This document shows, piece after piece, positions 25,573 through 34,555 of a stretch of DNA of 64,000 nucleotides. Position numbers and translations under genes: made by a program. Where the stretch lies: positions 1 to 64,000 of the forward strand of contig JAAYQU010000046.1 of assembly GCA_012519055.1 (NCBI GenBank), in the 5' to 3' direction. The notes beneath the pieces were generated by a model that searched no databases, had not been told where the DNA came from, and worked only from the letters and a program-made list of their open reading frames with translations. The stretch comes from Bacteroidales bacterium. Its GTDB lineage: Bacteria > Bacteroidota > Bacteroidia > Bacteroidales > Salinivirgaceae. Positions within the stretch are counted from its first letter, which is position 1. Each line of letters starts with the position of its first letter.

Positions 25573-26481
25573 ATGAAGAACAAAAGTTTAGTATCAATTA
25601 CCGATTATTCGAAAGAGGATTATTTAGAAATTATAAGAGTCGCTTCCGAATTTGAAAAAGATCCAATTCAGGACATATTACGAGGATACGTTATTGCTAC
25701 CCTTTTTTTTGAGCCATCAACAAGGACTCGCCTGAGTTTCGAAAGTGCAGTTAATAAATTAGGAGGAAGAGTCATTGGATTTACCGATGCGGGGACATCA
25801 AGCGTGCAAAAGGGCGAATCACTAAAAGATTCTATTCTCACGGTAGCAAACTATTCTGATTTGATTGTAATGCGACATCCCATCGAAGGTAGCGCACGAT
25901 TTGCTAGTGAAATATGTAATATTCCAATTGTGAACGCAGGTGACGGAGCAAACCAGCACCCTACACAATGCTTGTTAGACTTGTACAGCATTTACAAAAC
26001 ACAAGGAACTTTAGAAAATTTGAATATTGCCATGGTAGGCGATTTAAAATATGGACGTACAGTTCACTCTTTGATTATGGCACTATCAGAGTTTAACCCA
26101 ACTTTCAACTTTATTTCGCCAGACGAACTCAGAATTCCCCTAAAATATAAGGCTTTCTTAAATAATAAAGGATTAAAGTATTATGAACATACTGAATTAG
26201 AAGATGCATTGCAATACTCTGATATCATATATATGACAAGGGTTCAAAGAGAGCGTTTTTCGGACCCAATTGAGTACGAAAAGGTAAAAAATGCATATGT
26301 ACTGAAAAATTCAATGCTACAGAATACCAAAGATAATATGAAGATTTTACACCCTCTGCCAAGAGTCAACGAAATTAGTACCGATGTGGACACAAATCCT
26401 AAGGCATACTATTTTCATCAAGCGCTTAATGGCGTGTACACTCGCCAAGCTATTATTTCTAAAATATTGGGTGTTAAATAA
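25573..26481 (+). CDS. pyrB: Aspartate carbamoyltransferase catalytic subunit
   Basis: Condenses carbamoyl phosphate and aspartate in the first committed step of pyrimidine synthesis. The protein is 302-303 residues. Carbamoyl-phosphate motif [15 protein letters not shown] lies near residue 47, [13 protein letters not shown] near 99, and [16 protein letters not shown] near 127. Also seen are [13 protein letters not shown] and HPLPRVNEI near 260. The ATG at 25573 is used; an in-frame GTG sits immediately before it. The regulatory-chain gene follows after 25 bases, so the enzyme is likely the allosteric catalytic-regulatory dodecamer. Confidence 0.97.
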   Translation: MKNKSLVSITDYSKEDYLEIIRVASEFEKDPIQDILRGYVIATLFFEPSTRTRLSFESAVNKLGGRVIGFTDAGTSSVQKGESLKDSILTVANYSDLIVMRHPIEGSARFASEICNIPIVNAGDGANQHPTQCLLDLYSIYKTQGTLENLNIAMVGDLKYGRTVHSLIMALSEFNPTFNFISPDELRIPLKYKAFLNNKGLKYYEHTELEDALQYSDIIYMTRVQRERFSDPIEYEKVKNAYVLKNSMLQNTKDNMKILHPLPRVNEISTDVDTNPKAYYFHQALNGVYTRQAIISKILGVK

Positions 26482-26506
26482 TTGATAATAATAAAGAACT
26501 AAACAT

Positions 26507-26962
26507 ATGAAAGACAAAACATTAAGTGTAAGCGCTATAAAAGAGGGAACTGTAATTGATCATATCCCTGCCAATCAACTTTTCGATGTTATCTCTATTT
26601 TAAAGCTAGATAAACTAAATACCACAATGACATTCGGAACTAACTTGCCAAGCAAAAAATTGGGTACAAAAGCAATCATAAAAATTGAGGGCAAGTTTTT
26701 CGAGGTTGATGAGATAAACCGCATTGCATTGGTTGCACCACAAGCTAAATTAAATATTATTCACGATTACACCGTCACAGAAAAGTGGGTTGTTGAAGTC
26801 CCCGAAGAGATTATCGGAATTGCTAAATGTGTTAACCCAAAATGCATAACGAATAACGAAGCTGTAGTCACAAAATTTACAGTTGTTGATAAAGAAAAAG
26901 TAGCTTTAAAATGTAGATATTGCGAAAAAGTTACAGACAGACAGCATCTAGTTGTTATTTAA
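26507..26962 (+). CDS. pyrI: Aspartate carbamoyltransferase regulatory subunit
   Basis: Binds allosteric nucleotides and holds the PyrB trimers together; 151 residues. The N-terminal nucleotide domain has AIKEGTVIDHIPANQ. The C-terminal zinc domain has CVNPKC and CRYC, giving the four cysteine ligands. It follows pyrB as in enterobacteria; the pair predicts feedback control by CTP/ATP, inferred from family. Confidence 0.97.
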   Translation: MKDKTLSVSAIKEGTVIDHIPANQLFDVISILKLDKLNTTMTFGTNLPSKKLGTKAIIKIEGKFFEVDEINRIALVAPQAKLNIIHDYTVTEKWVVEVPEEIIGIAKCVNPKCITNNEAVVTKFTVVDKEKVALKCRYCEKVTDRQHLVVI

Positions 26963-27106
26963 CTGAAAACCATTAACATAAGAAGATTTTTCACTTTTTG
27001 GATTTTCCTAAGAATTTTTAATGCATAAAATATAAGCTATCTAAAACATAACTGTTGAACAGCTATCAAATTACTTTTATTATTATTGCATTAATTTAAT
27101 TTGATT

Positions 27107-27766
27107 ATGAGAAGTTTGATTAAAAGCGAACGATTTATACTCACTATATATTTGTTGGTATTCATTTCTGCAATATTAATTCTTTTATCGTTTGATAAGA
27201 TCCACATACACTTGTTTATCAACAGAAATTCAAATGAAACTCTAGACTTTATTTTCAGATACATTACAATTTTAGGAGATGGTTTTTTTGTAGCTTCATT
27301 CTGCCTGTTGCTTATACTTTACAAATACAAAACCGCAATTACACAAACTTTAGCATTTGCTTTATCAGGAATTACTGTGCAATTAATAAAAAATTTAATT
27401 TTTAACGACTCTCCACGTCCTAATCTCTACTTCGAAGCCTTTCCCGAATATTCTCTAAGATTTGTTGAAGGTGTAAAAGTAGCTAATTATTACAGTTTCC
27501 CATCCGGTCATACGGCAAGCGCTTTTGCCCTGTTTTTTATATTCATTTTTATGATAAAAAACAGATGGTTAAAAGTTCTTTTCTTAATAATAGCGATGCT
27601 TGTAGGCTATTCAAGAATGTATCTCTCACAACATTTTATGATTGATATTACATTTGGCTCATTAATAGGAGTAATATCTGCTATAATTATTTATTCATTT
27701 ATGGGTCGCTACAATAACGAGAAACTTGAAAGCTCGTTAATTAAAACATTTTTTAAACTAAAATAA
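27107..27766 (+). CDS. PAP2-superfamily membrane phosphatase
   Basis: Integral membrane phosphatase with about six TM helices, 219 residues from the ATG. The three-part PAP2 signature is complete: KNLIFNDSPRP (KxxxxxxRP), FPSGHTASAF (PSGH) and SRMYLSQHFMIDI (SRxxxxxHxxxD). Substrates of relatives include phosphatidate, undecaprenyl pyrophosphate and lipid A phosphates, and which applies is unclear. The upstream in-frame TTG is considered less likely than the ATG. Confidence 0.88.
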   Translation: MRSLIKSERFILTIYLLVFISAILILLSFDKIHIHLFINRNSNETLDFIFRYITILGDGFFVASFCLLLILYKYKTAITQTLAFALSGITVQLIKNLIFNDSPRPNLYFEAFPEYSLRFVEGVKVANYYSFPSGHTASAFALFFIFIFMIKNRWLKVLFLIIAMLVGYSRMYLSQHFMIDITFGSLIGVISAIIIYSFMGRYNNEKLESSLIKTFFKLK

Positions 27767-27806
27767 TATTGATTAAATTACGTCTGTTGTTTATTTGAGA
27801 GCAAAA

Positions 27807-27822
27807 AGTGATTTATATCACA
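27807..27822. promoter_or_regulatory. CRP-type palindrome upstream of the methylmalonyl-CoA operon
   Basis: AGTGATTTATATCACA matches the CRP/FNR-family consensus TGTGA-N6-TCACA at nine of ten fixed positions. Its inner arms GTGAT/ATCAC are perfect, with AT-rich flanks as in the E. coli consensus. The centre is about 80 bases before the predicted transcription start. No crp gene lies in this window. A cAMP-producing cyclase is encoded at 56671-60582. Confidence 0.5.
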
Positions 27823-27883
27823 TTGTAGTGAAATAATACGCTTTTTTTCTTTCAAATAATTCGCTAAAGACAAAAGGGTTAAC

Positions 27884-27891
27884 TACATTTG
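27884..27891 (+). promoter_or_regulatory. Predicted -7 box of the methylmalonyl-CoA epimerase operon
   Basis: TACATTTG matches TAnnTTTG. It lies 101 bases before the epimerase ATG. Confidence 0.5.
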
Positions 27892-27992
27892 CGGATAAAC
27901 TAAAAATTCGAAAGTGTAGCATATTGTTTTAAGCAAAACTGACTGCACATAAACTATTTTATAAATGAATTTAACCTAATAAATTATACAAT

Positions 27993-28394
27993 ATGAAACC
28001 CTCACACATTGAACACATTGGCATCGCGGTTAAAAATCTTGACGATGCTATTCCATTTTTTACAAAACTTCTTGGACAAGAATGTTACGCCATTGAAGAA
28101 ATTAAAGATCAGAAAGTAAAAACCGCTTTCTTCAAAGTTGGTCAAACAAAAATTGAACTGTTAGAACCAACAGACCCTGAAGGACCAATAGGTAAATTCA
28201 TTGAGAAAAGAGGAGAAGGCATTCATCATATAGCCTTTGCTGTTGACGATGTAAATGCTGCACTCAAAGGAGCCGAAGAGATGGGCATCAACCTAATTGA
28301 CAAAAAAGGTCGCAAAGGAGCAGAAAATTTAAACATTGGTTTTCTACACCCAAAATCAACATACGGAGTATTAACCGAGTTTTGCAGTAAATAA
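27993..28394 (+). CDS. mce: Methylmalonyl-CoA epimerase
   Basis: Interconverts (R)- and (S)-methylmalonyl-CoA, linking the mutase to the decarboxylase; 133 residues of the VOC superfamily. Metal-ligand regions are HIEHIGIAVKNLDDAI, KIELLEPTDPEGPI, GEGIHHIAFAVDDV and GVLTEFC. It is the first gene of a propionate-pathway operon, 91 bases ahead of the carboxyltransferase subunit gene. The product of the decarboxylase is propionyl-CoA, consistent with succinate-to-propionate fermentation. Confidence 0.94.
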   Translation: MKPSHIEHIGIAVKNLDDAIPFFTKLLGQECYAIEEIKDQKVKTAFFKVGQTKIELLEPTDPEGPIGKFIEKRGEGIHHIAFAVDDVNAALKGAEEMGINLIDKKGRKGAENLNIGFLHPKSTYGVLTEFCSK

Positions 28395-28485
28395 AACCAT
28401 TTCAAATAGTTTTATCGCTTAGTGATATAAGTCCTAAACTGTATTTATTAAAATAATAAAATACAATCATTAATATTTTCAACAA

Positions 28486-30045
28486 ATGACAAATCAAGAT
28501 AAAGTAAAAAAATTAATCGATCTGCGAGCAGAGGCTAAACTCGGTGGTGGAGAAAAACGCATTGCCTCGCAACACAAAAAAGGAAAACTTACAGCACGCG
28601 AAAGAATTGACCTTTTGCTTGACGAAGGTAGCTTTGAAGAGATGGACATGTTCGTAACACACCGTTGCACCGATTTCGGCTTGGAAAACGAACATTACTA
28701 CTCCGATGGTGTTGTTACAGGATACGGAACAATCGAAGGACGACTTGTTTACGTGTTTTCACAAGATTTTACCGTGTTCGGAGGTTCGCTCTCTGAAACA
28801 TTTGCTCAAAAAGTTTGTAAAATCATGGATACAGCTATGAAAGTAGGTGCCCCCGTAATAGGTATCAACGACTCTGGAGGAGCACGTATTCAAGAAGGTG
28901 TTGTATCATTAGCAGGCTACGCTGAAATTTTTCAACGTAACATTTTGGCATCAGGCGTTATCCCACAAATTTCTGCAATCTTCGGACCATGTGCAGGCGG
29001 AGCAGTATATTCACCTGCGCTAACAGACTTTATAATAATGTCAAATGACACAAGCTATATGTTTGTTACCGGACCTAAGGTTGTAAAAACAGTTACCGGC
29101 GAAACAGTTACATTAGAAGAGTTGGGCGGTGCGTCAATACACTCCACAAAATCAGGTGTGGCTCACTTCTCGGTTGAAAACGAAGAAAAAGGTATTCAAC
29201 TACTTAGAAAACTGCTTACATATTTGCCACAAAACAATATGGAAGAGGCTCCGATTGTACCAACCGACGACCCAATCGACCGACTTGAAGATTCTCTAAA
29301 CAGTATCATACCCGACCTGCCAAGCATTCCATACGATGTGAAAGATGTAATTAAAGCTATCGTTGACAACGGCGAATACCTTGAGGTGCAAGCAAATTAT
29401 GCACAAAATATCGTTACATGTTTTGCGCGTTTCGACGGTCAATCAGTTGGATTGGTTGCCAATCAACCTAAAATTTTGGCAGGCGTACTCGATATAAATG
29501 CTTCTAGAAAAGCAGCAAGATTTGTACGTTTTTGCGATGCATTCAACATTCCACTCGTTACTTTAGTTGATGTTCCAGGATTTTTGCCCGGTACTGGTCA
29601 AGAGTACAACGGAATAATCATTAACGGAGCAAAATTGCTCTTCGCTTATGGCGAAGCAACAGTTCCAAAGGTTACAGTAATCCTTCGCAAAGCCTACGGT
29701 GGTGCTTATGACGTGATGAGTTCAAAACACCTAAGAGGTGACTTGAACTATGCTTGGCCCACAGCCGAAATTGCAGTAATGGGACCTAAAGGAGCTATAG
29801 AAGTACTATACAGTTCTGAGCTGAAAAAAATAGAAGACGAGGCTGAAAAAAATAAGTTTCTTGAAGAGAAAGAGAAAGAGTATATAGAAAAGTTTGCAAA
29901 CCCCTATGTTGCAGCAAAATATGGATATATCGATGATGTGATTGAACCGAGAAACACACGCTTTAGAGTAATCAGGGCACTGCAATCGCTTGCAACAAAG
30001 AGAGGTAGCAATCCTCCTAAAAAACACTCAAATCTACCACTATAA
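28486..30045 (+). CDS. mmdA: Methylmalonyl-CoA decarboxylase / acyl-CoA carboxylase carboxyltransferase subunit
   Basis: Transfers the carboxyl group between methylmalonyl-CoA and biotin; 519 residues. The crotonase-like halves include [35 protein letters not shown] and [20 protein letters not shown]. The C-terminal half has [14 protein letters not shown] and [11 protein letters not shown]. The family also serves propionyl-CoA carboxylase, but the following Na+-pump subunits and absence of a biotin carboxylase gene favour the decarboxylase direction. The oadG-like gene follows in 14 bases. Confidence 0.94.
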   Translation: MTNQDKVKKLIDLRAEAKLGGGEKRIASQHKKGKLTARERIDLLLDEGSFEEMDMFVTHRCTDFGLENEHYYSDGVVTGYGTIEGRLVYVFSQDFTVFGGSLSETFAQKVCKIMDTAMKVGAPVIGINDSGGARIQEGVVSLAGYAEIFQRNILASGVIPQISAIFGPCAGGAVYSPALTDFIIMSNDTSYMFVTGPKVVKTVTGETVTLEELGGASIHSTKSGVAHFSVENEEKGIQLLRKLLTYLPQNNMEEAPIVPTDDPIDRLEDSLNSIIPDLPSIPYDVKDVIKAIVDNGEYLEVQANYAQNIVTCFARFDGQSVGLVANQPKILAGVLDINASRKAARFVRFCDAFNIPLVTLVDVPGFLPGTGQEYNGIIINGAKLLFAYGEATVPKVTVILRKAYGGAYDVMSSKHLRGDLNYAWPTAEIAVMGPKGAIEVLYSSELKKIEDEAEKNKFLEEKEKEYIEKFANPYVAAKYGYIDDVIEPRNTRFRVIRALQSLATKRGSNPPKKHSNLPL

Positions 30046-30059
30046 AACTCTGTAAAACA

Positions 30060-30959
30060 ATGAGAAAGAATTTTTATAGCATTCTGGTAGCAACAATCCT
30101 AACCTTTGTCTGTTTCAGCGTGTCAACTGCGCAGTCAATTAGCGACTTGCGTATCAACGAAGTTATGTTGGAAAACACCGACAACTACGTTGACCAATTC
30201 GGAAACCGCAGTGTTTGGATTGAGATAATGAACCTTGGATATAATGATGTAAACATTGCTAACTGCTACTTAACAAACGACATCAATAATCCCAAAATGT
30301 ATCGTATCCCCGAAGGCGACCCCGTGACAGTGATTCCAAAAAGATATTTCATGCTATTTTTTGCAGATGGAGTGACACAACACGGAACTCAACACCTGAA
30401 CTTCACTCTTGAAACAAAAAGATTTGTAGCACTATTCAGTTCTGACGGAAGAACTTTAATTGACAGTGTAACACTTCCGAATTTACCGCCAAATACCACA
30501 TATTGTCGAAAGCCAGACGGAGTTGGCAATTGGCAAGTAAGCGAAATTACAACACCGGGCGCAACAAACGATATTTTTGACAATACTGCTACAGCAAACG
30601 AAACCTTTGCAAAGTTAGACCCCTACGGAGTTATTATGACAATTATAGCCATGATAGCTGTGTTTATCCCGCTTTGGATACTCTATCGCATTTTTGAATT
30701 TATAGGAAATGTGAATCAAGGAAAATTCAAGTTGCGTAGGAAAAAAGGTGCCAAAGAAGATAGCATTGCAGATGAAGAAGAACAAATTTCTGGCGAAGTT
30801 ATCGCAGCAATTTCGGCTGCTATTCATCTATTTAAAGAGAATCAGCATGACCTTGAATCTGAAATTATTACAATTAAGCGCACATCCAAAATGTATTCAC
30901 CTTGGAGTTCTAAGATTCATAACTTAACAAAAACGCCAGAAGTAAGACGTAACAAATAA
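30060..30959 (+). CDS. Lamin-tail-domain / OadG-like decarboxylase gamma subunit fusion
   Basis: Predicted membrane-anchoring subunit of the Na+-translocating decarboxylase, 299 residues. It begins with a signal peptide (ILTFVCFSVSTAQS). A periplasmic lamin-tail-like beta-sandwich of about residues 27-165 follows (INEVMLENTDN, VWIEIMNLGYNDVNIANCY, and SVTLPNLPPNTTYCRKPDG with PGATND). One TM helix comes next (VIMTIIAMIAVFIPLWILY). A charged cytoplasmic tail ends in a basic stretch. Classical OadG has only the TM and tail at about 85 residues; the exported domain is an addition seen, to my knowledge, in Bacteroidetes. It sits between mmdA and the biotin carrier. Confidence 0.82.
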   Translation: MRKNFYSILVATILTFVCFSVSTAQSISDLRINEVMLENTDNYVDQFGNRSVWIEIMNLGYNDVNIANCYLTNDINNPKMYRIPEGDPVTVIPKRYFMLFFADGVTQHGTQHLNFTLETKRFVALFSSDGRTLIDSVTLPNLPPNTTYCRKPDGVGNWQVSEITTPGATNDIFDNTATANETFAKLDPYGVIMTIIAMIAVFIPLWILYRIFEFIGNVNQGKFKLRRKKGAKEDSIADEEEQISGEVIAAISAAIHLFKENQHDLESEIITIKRTSKMYSPWSSKIHNLTKTPEVRRNK

Positions 30960-30979
30960 CAATACAAATATCAATAAAC

Positions 30980-31411
30980 ATGAAAGATTTCAATTTCAAA
31001 ATAAACGACAACGAATATAAAGTACAGATTATCAATGTTGAAGAAAATATTGCTTCGGTCGAAGTAAATGGCACTCTATACAACGTTGAATTGGAAAAAG
31101 CATTACAAAAACAAATCGTACGCCCTGTGCATAAAGCACCTGCGATACAACAACACCAACAGGCTGTAATTGCCTCAAGTACACCGTCAACCAGTGGTGC
31201 CAGTCCATTGAAAACGCCACTACCGGGAACAATTCTCGATATCGTTGTTGCAGTGGGCGATACAGTTAAAACAGGGCAAAAACTGATCGTACTCGAAGCT
31301 ATGAAAATGGAAAATAGCATCGAGGCACACAGAGATGGAAAGATTATTAATATTAAAGTTAACAGGGGCGACTCAGTTCTTGAAGGTGATGTACTTTTAA
31401 CAATCGGATAA
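30980..31411 (+). CDS. mmdC: Biotin carboxyl carrier subunit of the decarboxylase
   Basis: Carries the carboxyl group on biotin between the transferase and the membrane pump; 143 residues. An N-terminal domain (1-45) and a flexible Gln/Ser/Pro linker (about 52-78) precede the biotinyl domain. The biotinylated Lys is Lys109 in LEAMKMEN, with PLPGTILDI before it. It is four bases from the beta subunit gene. Confidence 0.93.
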   Translation: MKDFNFKINDNEYKVQIINVEENIASVEVNGTLYNVELEKALQKQIVRPVHKAPAIQQHQQAVIASSTPSTSGASPLKTPLPGTILDIVVAVGDTVKTGQKLIVLEAMKMENSIEAHRDGKIINIKVNRGDSVLEGDVLLTIG

Positions 31412-31415
31412 AGCT

Positions 31416-32579
31416 ATGACACAATCAAACGATTTTTTATCATTTCTGGCTGATAACCTCAAACAATTTTGGTATGCCACAGGATTCTATAACTTCCAAT
31501 TAGGAAATGGAATCATGATTCTTGTAGCTCTATTCTTCATCTATCTGGCAATTAAAAAAGAATATGAGCCACTCTTACTCATACCTATTGGATTTGGTAT
31601 GATTATCGGAAACATCCCTTTTGCTCCCGGATTTGATGTTGGGATTTACGAAGAGGGTTCGGTACTAAACTATCTCTATTTTGGCGTTTCTAAAGGAGTA
31701 TATCCACCGTTGATTTTTCTTGGAATTGGCGCACTAACCGACTTTGGTGCTCTTATAGCAAATCCAAAACTTCTGCTTGTTGGAGCAGCTGCCCAGTTTG
31801 GCATCTTTGGTGCCTATATGGCTGCCTTGGCTTTCGGATTTACACCTATGGAGGCTGGCGCAGTTGGTATTATCGGTGGTGCAGACGGACCAACGGCTAT
31901 ATTTCTATCATCAAGACTTGCACCCGAACTTATGGGAGCAATTGCCGTTTCGGCGTATTCTTATATGGCTTTAGTGCCTGTTATTCAGCCTCCTATCATG
32001 AGGTTGTTTACAACAAAAAAAGAACGAGTTATAAAAATGAAGCCACTGCGACAAGTATCGAAACTCGAAAAAATTCTTTTCCCAATATTTGGTATGTTAC
32101 TAACAAGTTTTATTGTTCCCTCTGCCCTACCCCTTTTAGGCATGTTGTTTTTCGGAAACTTGCTTAAAGAGAGTACTGTAACAAAACGACTTGCAGATAC
32201 AGCAGGTGGTCCACTTATCAATATTGCAACTATTTTAGTTGGGCTAACTGTTGGAGCATCAACTCAGGCTTCAACTTTCTTGACTTCAAAATCAATTTTT
32301 ATTTTTATTTTGGGAGCATGCGCATTTATCATTGCAACCTCAGCAGGGGTTCTTTTTGTTAAAATCATGAACTTGTTCTTGAAAGAGGGTCGCAAGATTA
32401 ATCCGCTTATTGGAAACGCTGGAATTTCAGCTGTTCCGATAGCTGCACGTGTATCGCACGTTCTTGGTCAGGAGTATGACAAATCGAACTATCTGTTGGT
32501 ACACGCCATGGGACCAAACGTTGCAGGTGTAATCGGAAGTGCCGTTGCAGCGGGAGTTCTATTAGCATTTTTAGGATAA
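31416..32579 (+). CDS. mmdB: Na+-translocating decarboxylase beta subunit
   Basis: Membrane pump that couples decarboxylation of carboxybiotin to sodium export; 387 residues with about eight to ten TM helices. Family motifs are FLGIGALTDFGALIANPKLL, GIIGGADGPTAIFLSSRLAP (loop with the Na+-site Asp), and YSYMALVPVIQPPIMRL. Near the C-terminus are NPLIGNAGISAVPIAARVSH and HAMGPNVAGVIGSAVAAG. It is the last gene of the operon, followed by a strong bidirectional terminator. Confidence 0.95.
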   Translation: MTQSNDFLSFLADNLKQFWYATGFYNFQLGNGIMILVALFFIYLAIKKEYEPLLLIPIGFGMIIGNIPFAPGFDVGIYEEGSVLNYLYFGVSKGVYPPLIFLGIGALTDFGALIANPKLLLVGAAAQFGIFGAYMAALAFGFTPMEAGAVGIIGGADGPTAIFLSSRLAPELMGAIAVSAYSYMALVPVIQPPIMRLFTTKKERVIKMKPLRQVSKLEKILFPIFGMLLTSFIVPSALPLLGMLFFGNLLKESTVTKRLADTAGGPLINIATILVGLTVGASTQASTFLTSKSIFIFILGACAFIIATSAGVLFVKIMNLFLKEGRKINPLIGNAGISAVPIAARVSHVLGQEYDKSNYLLVHAMGPNVAGVIGSAVAAGVLLAFLG

Positions 32580-32608
32580 GAGAAATTTTTTATAATAAGT
32601 TTAGTTTT

Positions 32609-32648
32609 AAAAGAGGCAAGCGAGAAAAAACGCTTGCCTCTTTTGTTG
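32609..32648. terminator. Bidirectional terminator
   Basis: AAAAGAGGCAAGCG pairs perfectly over 14 bp with CGCTTGCCTCTTTT around AGAAAAAA. The arms end in A and T runs on both strands. It separates the convergent mmdB and UbiD-family genes. Confidence 0.9.
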
Positions 32649-32651
32649 AAC

Positions 32652-32675
32652 GGTGACTGAGTTTATCGAAGCCAC
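32652..32675. repeat. REP-like palindromic element
   Basis: GGTGACTGAGTTTATCGAAG followed by CCAC. It closely resembles the dispersed palindromic element GTGACTGAGCTTGTCGAAG known to me from many bacterial genomes, including Bacteroidetes. Only one copy is visible here, immediately after a terminator. Confidence 0.4.
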
Positions 32676-32720
32676 TTATAGTTAACACAATGGTCGCTTC
32701 TATAAACCCAGCGCCCACTC

Positions 32721-34502
32721 TTATAGTGTAGTTTCTGCTCCCTTAGTTTTAACGAGCTTTACAACATCTAACGATGGCGATTTAATAAAGGGTAGTTTTG
32801 TTAATTGTTCCCACTTTTTATCAACCTTGAAAATCGTCTCCTCGTCCATAGTTACAACATTGGGCCAACGTCTGTTATGTCTCTTTTTCCTTCCATCAAT
32901 GATTATGGAAAAATGTGAGCCTTTATCTCTAATCTCAATATCGCGTTGTGGGTCGATATTATTTAATAAGTACCAAGTTTTTAGACCGTTAGACAAACTT
33001 TCAAGTTCTGGTTCAAGAACTACTACTATTTGAGATTTGCCTTCAGATGTTTCTCTGCTCCATTTGTTACTGTCTATATTTTTCTCACTATCAATATAAT
33101 GGAATAGCAGTTCTACTCGCGCCTCGTTGCCATCTTGCACGGTGTTGTCTTTTGTCAAATCTATACACACTTTCCCTCCAAAGCCCATAACGTTGGTTGA
33201 GTGGTCGAGTATATCAATAGGTCCTTGCGAAAAGAGTATTTGCGAGGGGCTGTGCAAATTTTTAAGTATCGTTTCGGTAACTTCTGAATAGTTGCAAATA
33301 TCAACGCTTTCATCAAAAACCAACAGTGTTTTATTAAACATCATCTGACCAGCTCCCCACATCGTTTGTGCTACTTTAAAGGCCTGCCCCTGATACTCTT
33401 TTTTTATCGACACAAGTGCCAAGTTGTGGGCGACTCCCCATATAGGCATATGTAAATCAGCAACTTCAGGAGCTAACGCAAATTTTATCAGTGGCGTAAA
33501 TATCTTTTCAGTTGCCTTTGCTATATAAGCATCTTCCATTGGCGGAACTCCAACTACTGTAGCAGGATAAATTGCACCTTTACGATGTGTGATAGCAGTT
33601 ATATGCATTTTGGGATAGAGGTCGGTTAACGAGTAAAATCCTGTGTGGTCGCCAAAGGGTCCCTCTATAATTAAATCTTCAGAAGTGTCAACATAACCCT
33701 CAATTACAATATCAACATCTTCGGGAACCCAAATATCATTGGTAATACATTTCACCATTTTTACAGGTTTATTTCGTAAAAATCCTGCTAATAGATATTC
33801 ATTAATGTTTTCAGGCATTGGCGCAGTGGCTACAAAAGTATAAACGGGGTCACCGCCTAACGTAACCGAAACAGGCATTTTTAATCCCAACTTTTTATAC
33901 TCGTTAAAATGCCTTGCTCCTGTTTTATGTTTATGCCAGTGCATGCCAACTGTCGTGCTGTCAAAGACTTGCATACGGTACATGCCAATATTTAGTGTGC
34001 CATTCTCTGGGCAAACAGTATGAACACAGGGCAATGTAATAAAGCGTCCGCCATCAAAGGGCCAACATTTAAGTATTGGTAATAATTGAATATCAACTGT
34101 TTCGAACACTTTTTCCTGACACTCGCCTTTTCTTGTTGTCCTACGTGGAATCCATTTTCTGATTTTTGCCAAATCAAAAAACATTCCTACTTTTTGCCTA
34201 ACATTTTCTGGTTTATTGGTATAGAGTGATATTATTTCTGAAACTTTATCCTTTAGGCACTCTAATGAATTAGTTTGCAAGGCTTTTGCCATCCTTTCAT
34301 CTGAACCAAAAGCATTTATCAGAAGTGGGAAATTTGTTCCTGTATTTTTAAATAATATGGCTTTATTATAGTCATTTGATTTACTTAGCCGATCAACTAT
34401 TTCAGTTATTTCTAAGTTATAATCAACAAGTTCATCGATTATAATTATATCATCAGACTTAATAAGTTCTTCTATAAATTTATTTAAAGAATAAGCTGAC
34501 AT
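32721..34502 (-). CDS. UbiD-family decarboxylase (menaquinone biosynthesis type)
   Basis: Prenylated-FMN-dependent decarboxylase, 593 residues from the chosen start. UbiD features include WPFDGGRFITLPCVHTVCPE near 160, the MQVFDSTTVGMHWHKHKTGA segment, and SVTLGGDPVYTFVATAP. Also present are IEGPFGDHTGFYSLTDLYP and PPMEDAYIAKATEKIF. In Bacteroidetes this type is commonly labelled menaquinone biosynthesis decarboxylase; substrate is uncertain. The long frame begins at 34541, but that lies inside the eno terminator hairpin, so the ATG at 34502 (MSAYSLNKF) is used. No promoter box was seen, so read-through from eno is possible. Confidence 0.85.
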   Translation of the reverse strand: MSAYSLNKFIEELIKSDDIIIIDELVDYNLEITEIVDRLSKSNDYNKAILFKNTGTNFPLLINAFGSDERMAKALQTNSLECLKDKVSEIISLYTNKPENVRQKVGMFFDLAKIRKWIPRRTTRKGECQEKVFETVDIQLLPILKCWPFDGGRFITLPCVHTVCPENGTLNIGMYRMQVFDSTTVGMHWHKHKTGARHFNEYKKLGLKMPVSVTLGGDPVYTFVATAPMPENINEYLLAGFLRNKPVKMVKCITNDIWVPEDVDIVIEGYVDTSEDLIIEGPFGDHTGFYSLTDLYPKMHITAITHRKGAIYPATVVGVPPMEDAYIAKATEKIFTPLIKFALAPEVADLHMPIWGVAHNLALVSIKKEYQGQAFKVAQTMWGAGQMMFNKTLLVFDESVDICNYSEVTETILKNLHSPSQILFSQGPIDILDHSTNVMGFGGKVCIDLTKDNTVQDGNEARVELLFHYIDSEKNIDSNKWSRETSEGKSQIVVVLEPELESLSNGLKTWYLLNNIDPQRDIEIRDKGSHFSIIIDGRKKRHNRRWPNVVTMDEETIFKVDKKWEQLTKLPFIKSPSLDVVKLVKTKGAETTL

Positions 34503-34517
34503 AAAATTATTATAAAA

Positions 34518-34546
34518 AAGGGACGTATTAGTAACATACATCCCTT
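34518..34546 (-). terminator. Terminator of eno
   Basis: On the minus strand AAGGGATGTAT pairs with ATACGTCCCTT around GTTACTA, followed by TTTTTATAAT. It begins nine bases after the eno stop codon. Confidence 0.8.
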
Positions 34547-34555
34547 ATTATTTTG

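Noticed and set aside
34503-34541. N-terminal extension of the UbiD-family gene
   Set aside because: It overlaps the eno terminator hairpin; MSAYS at 34502 is a better start.
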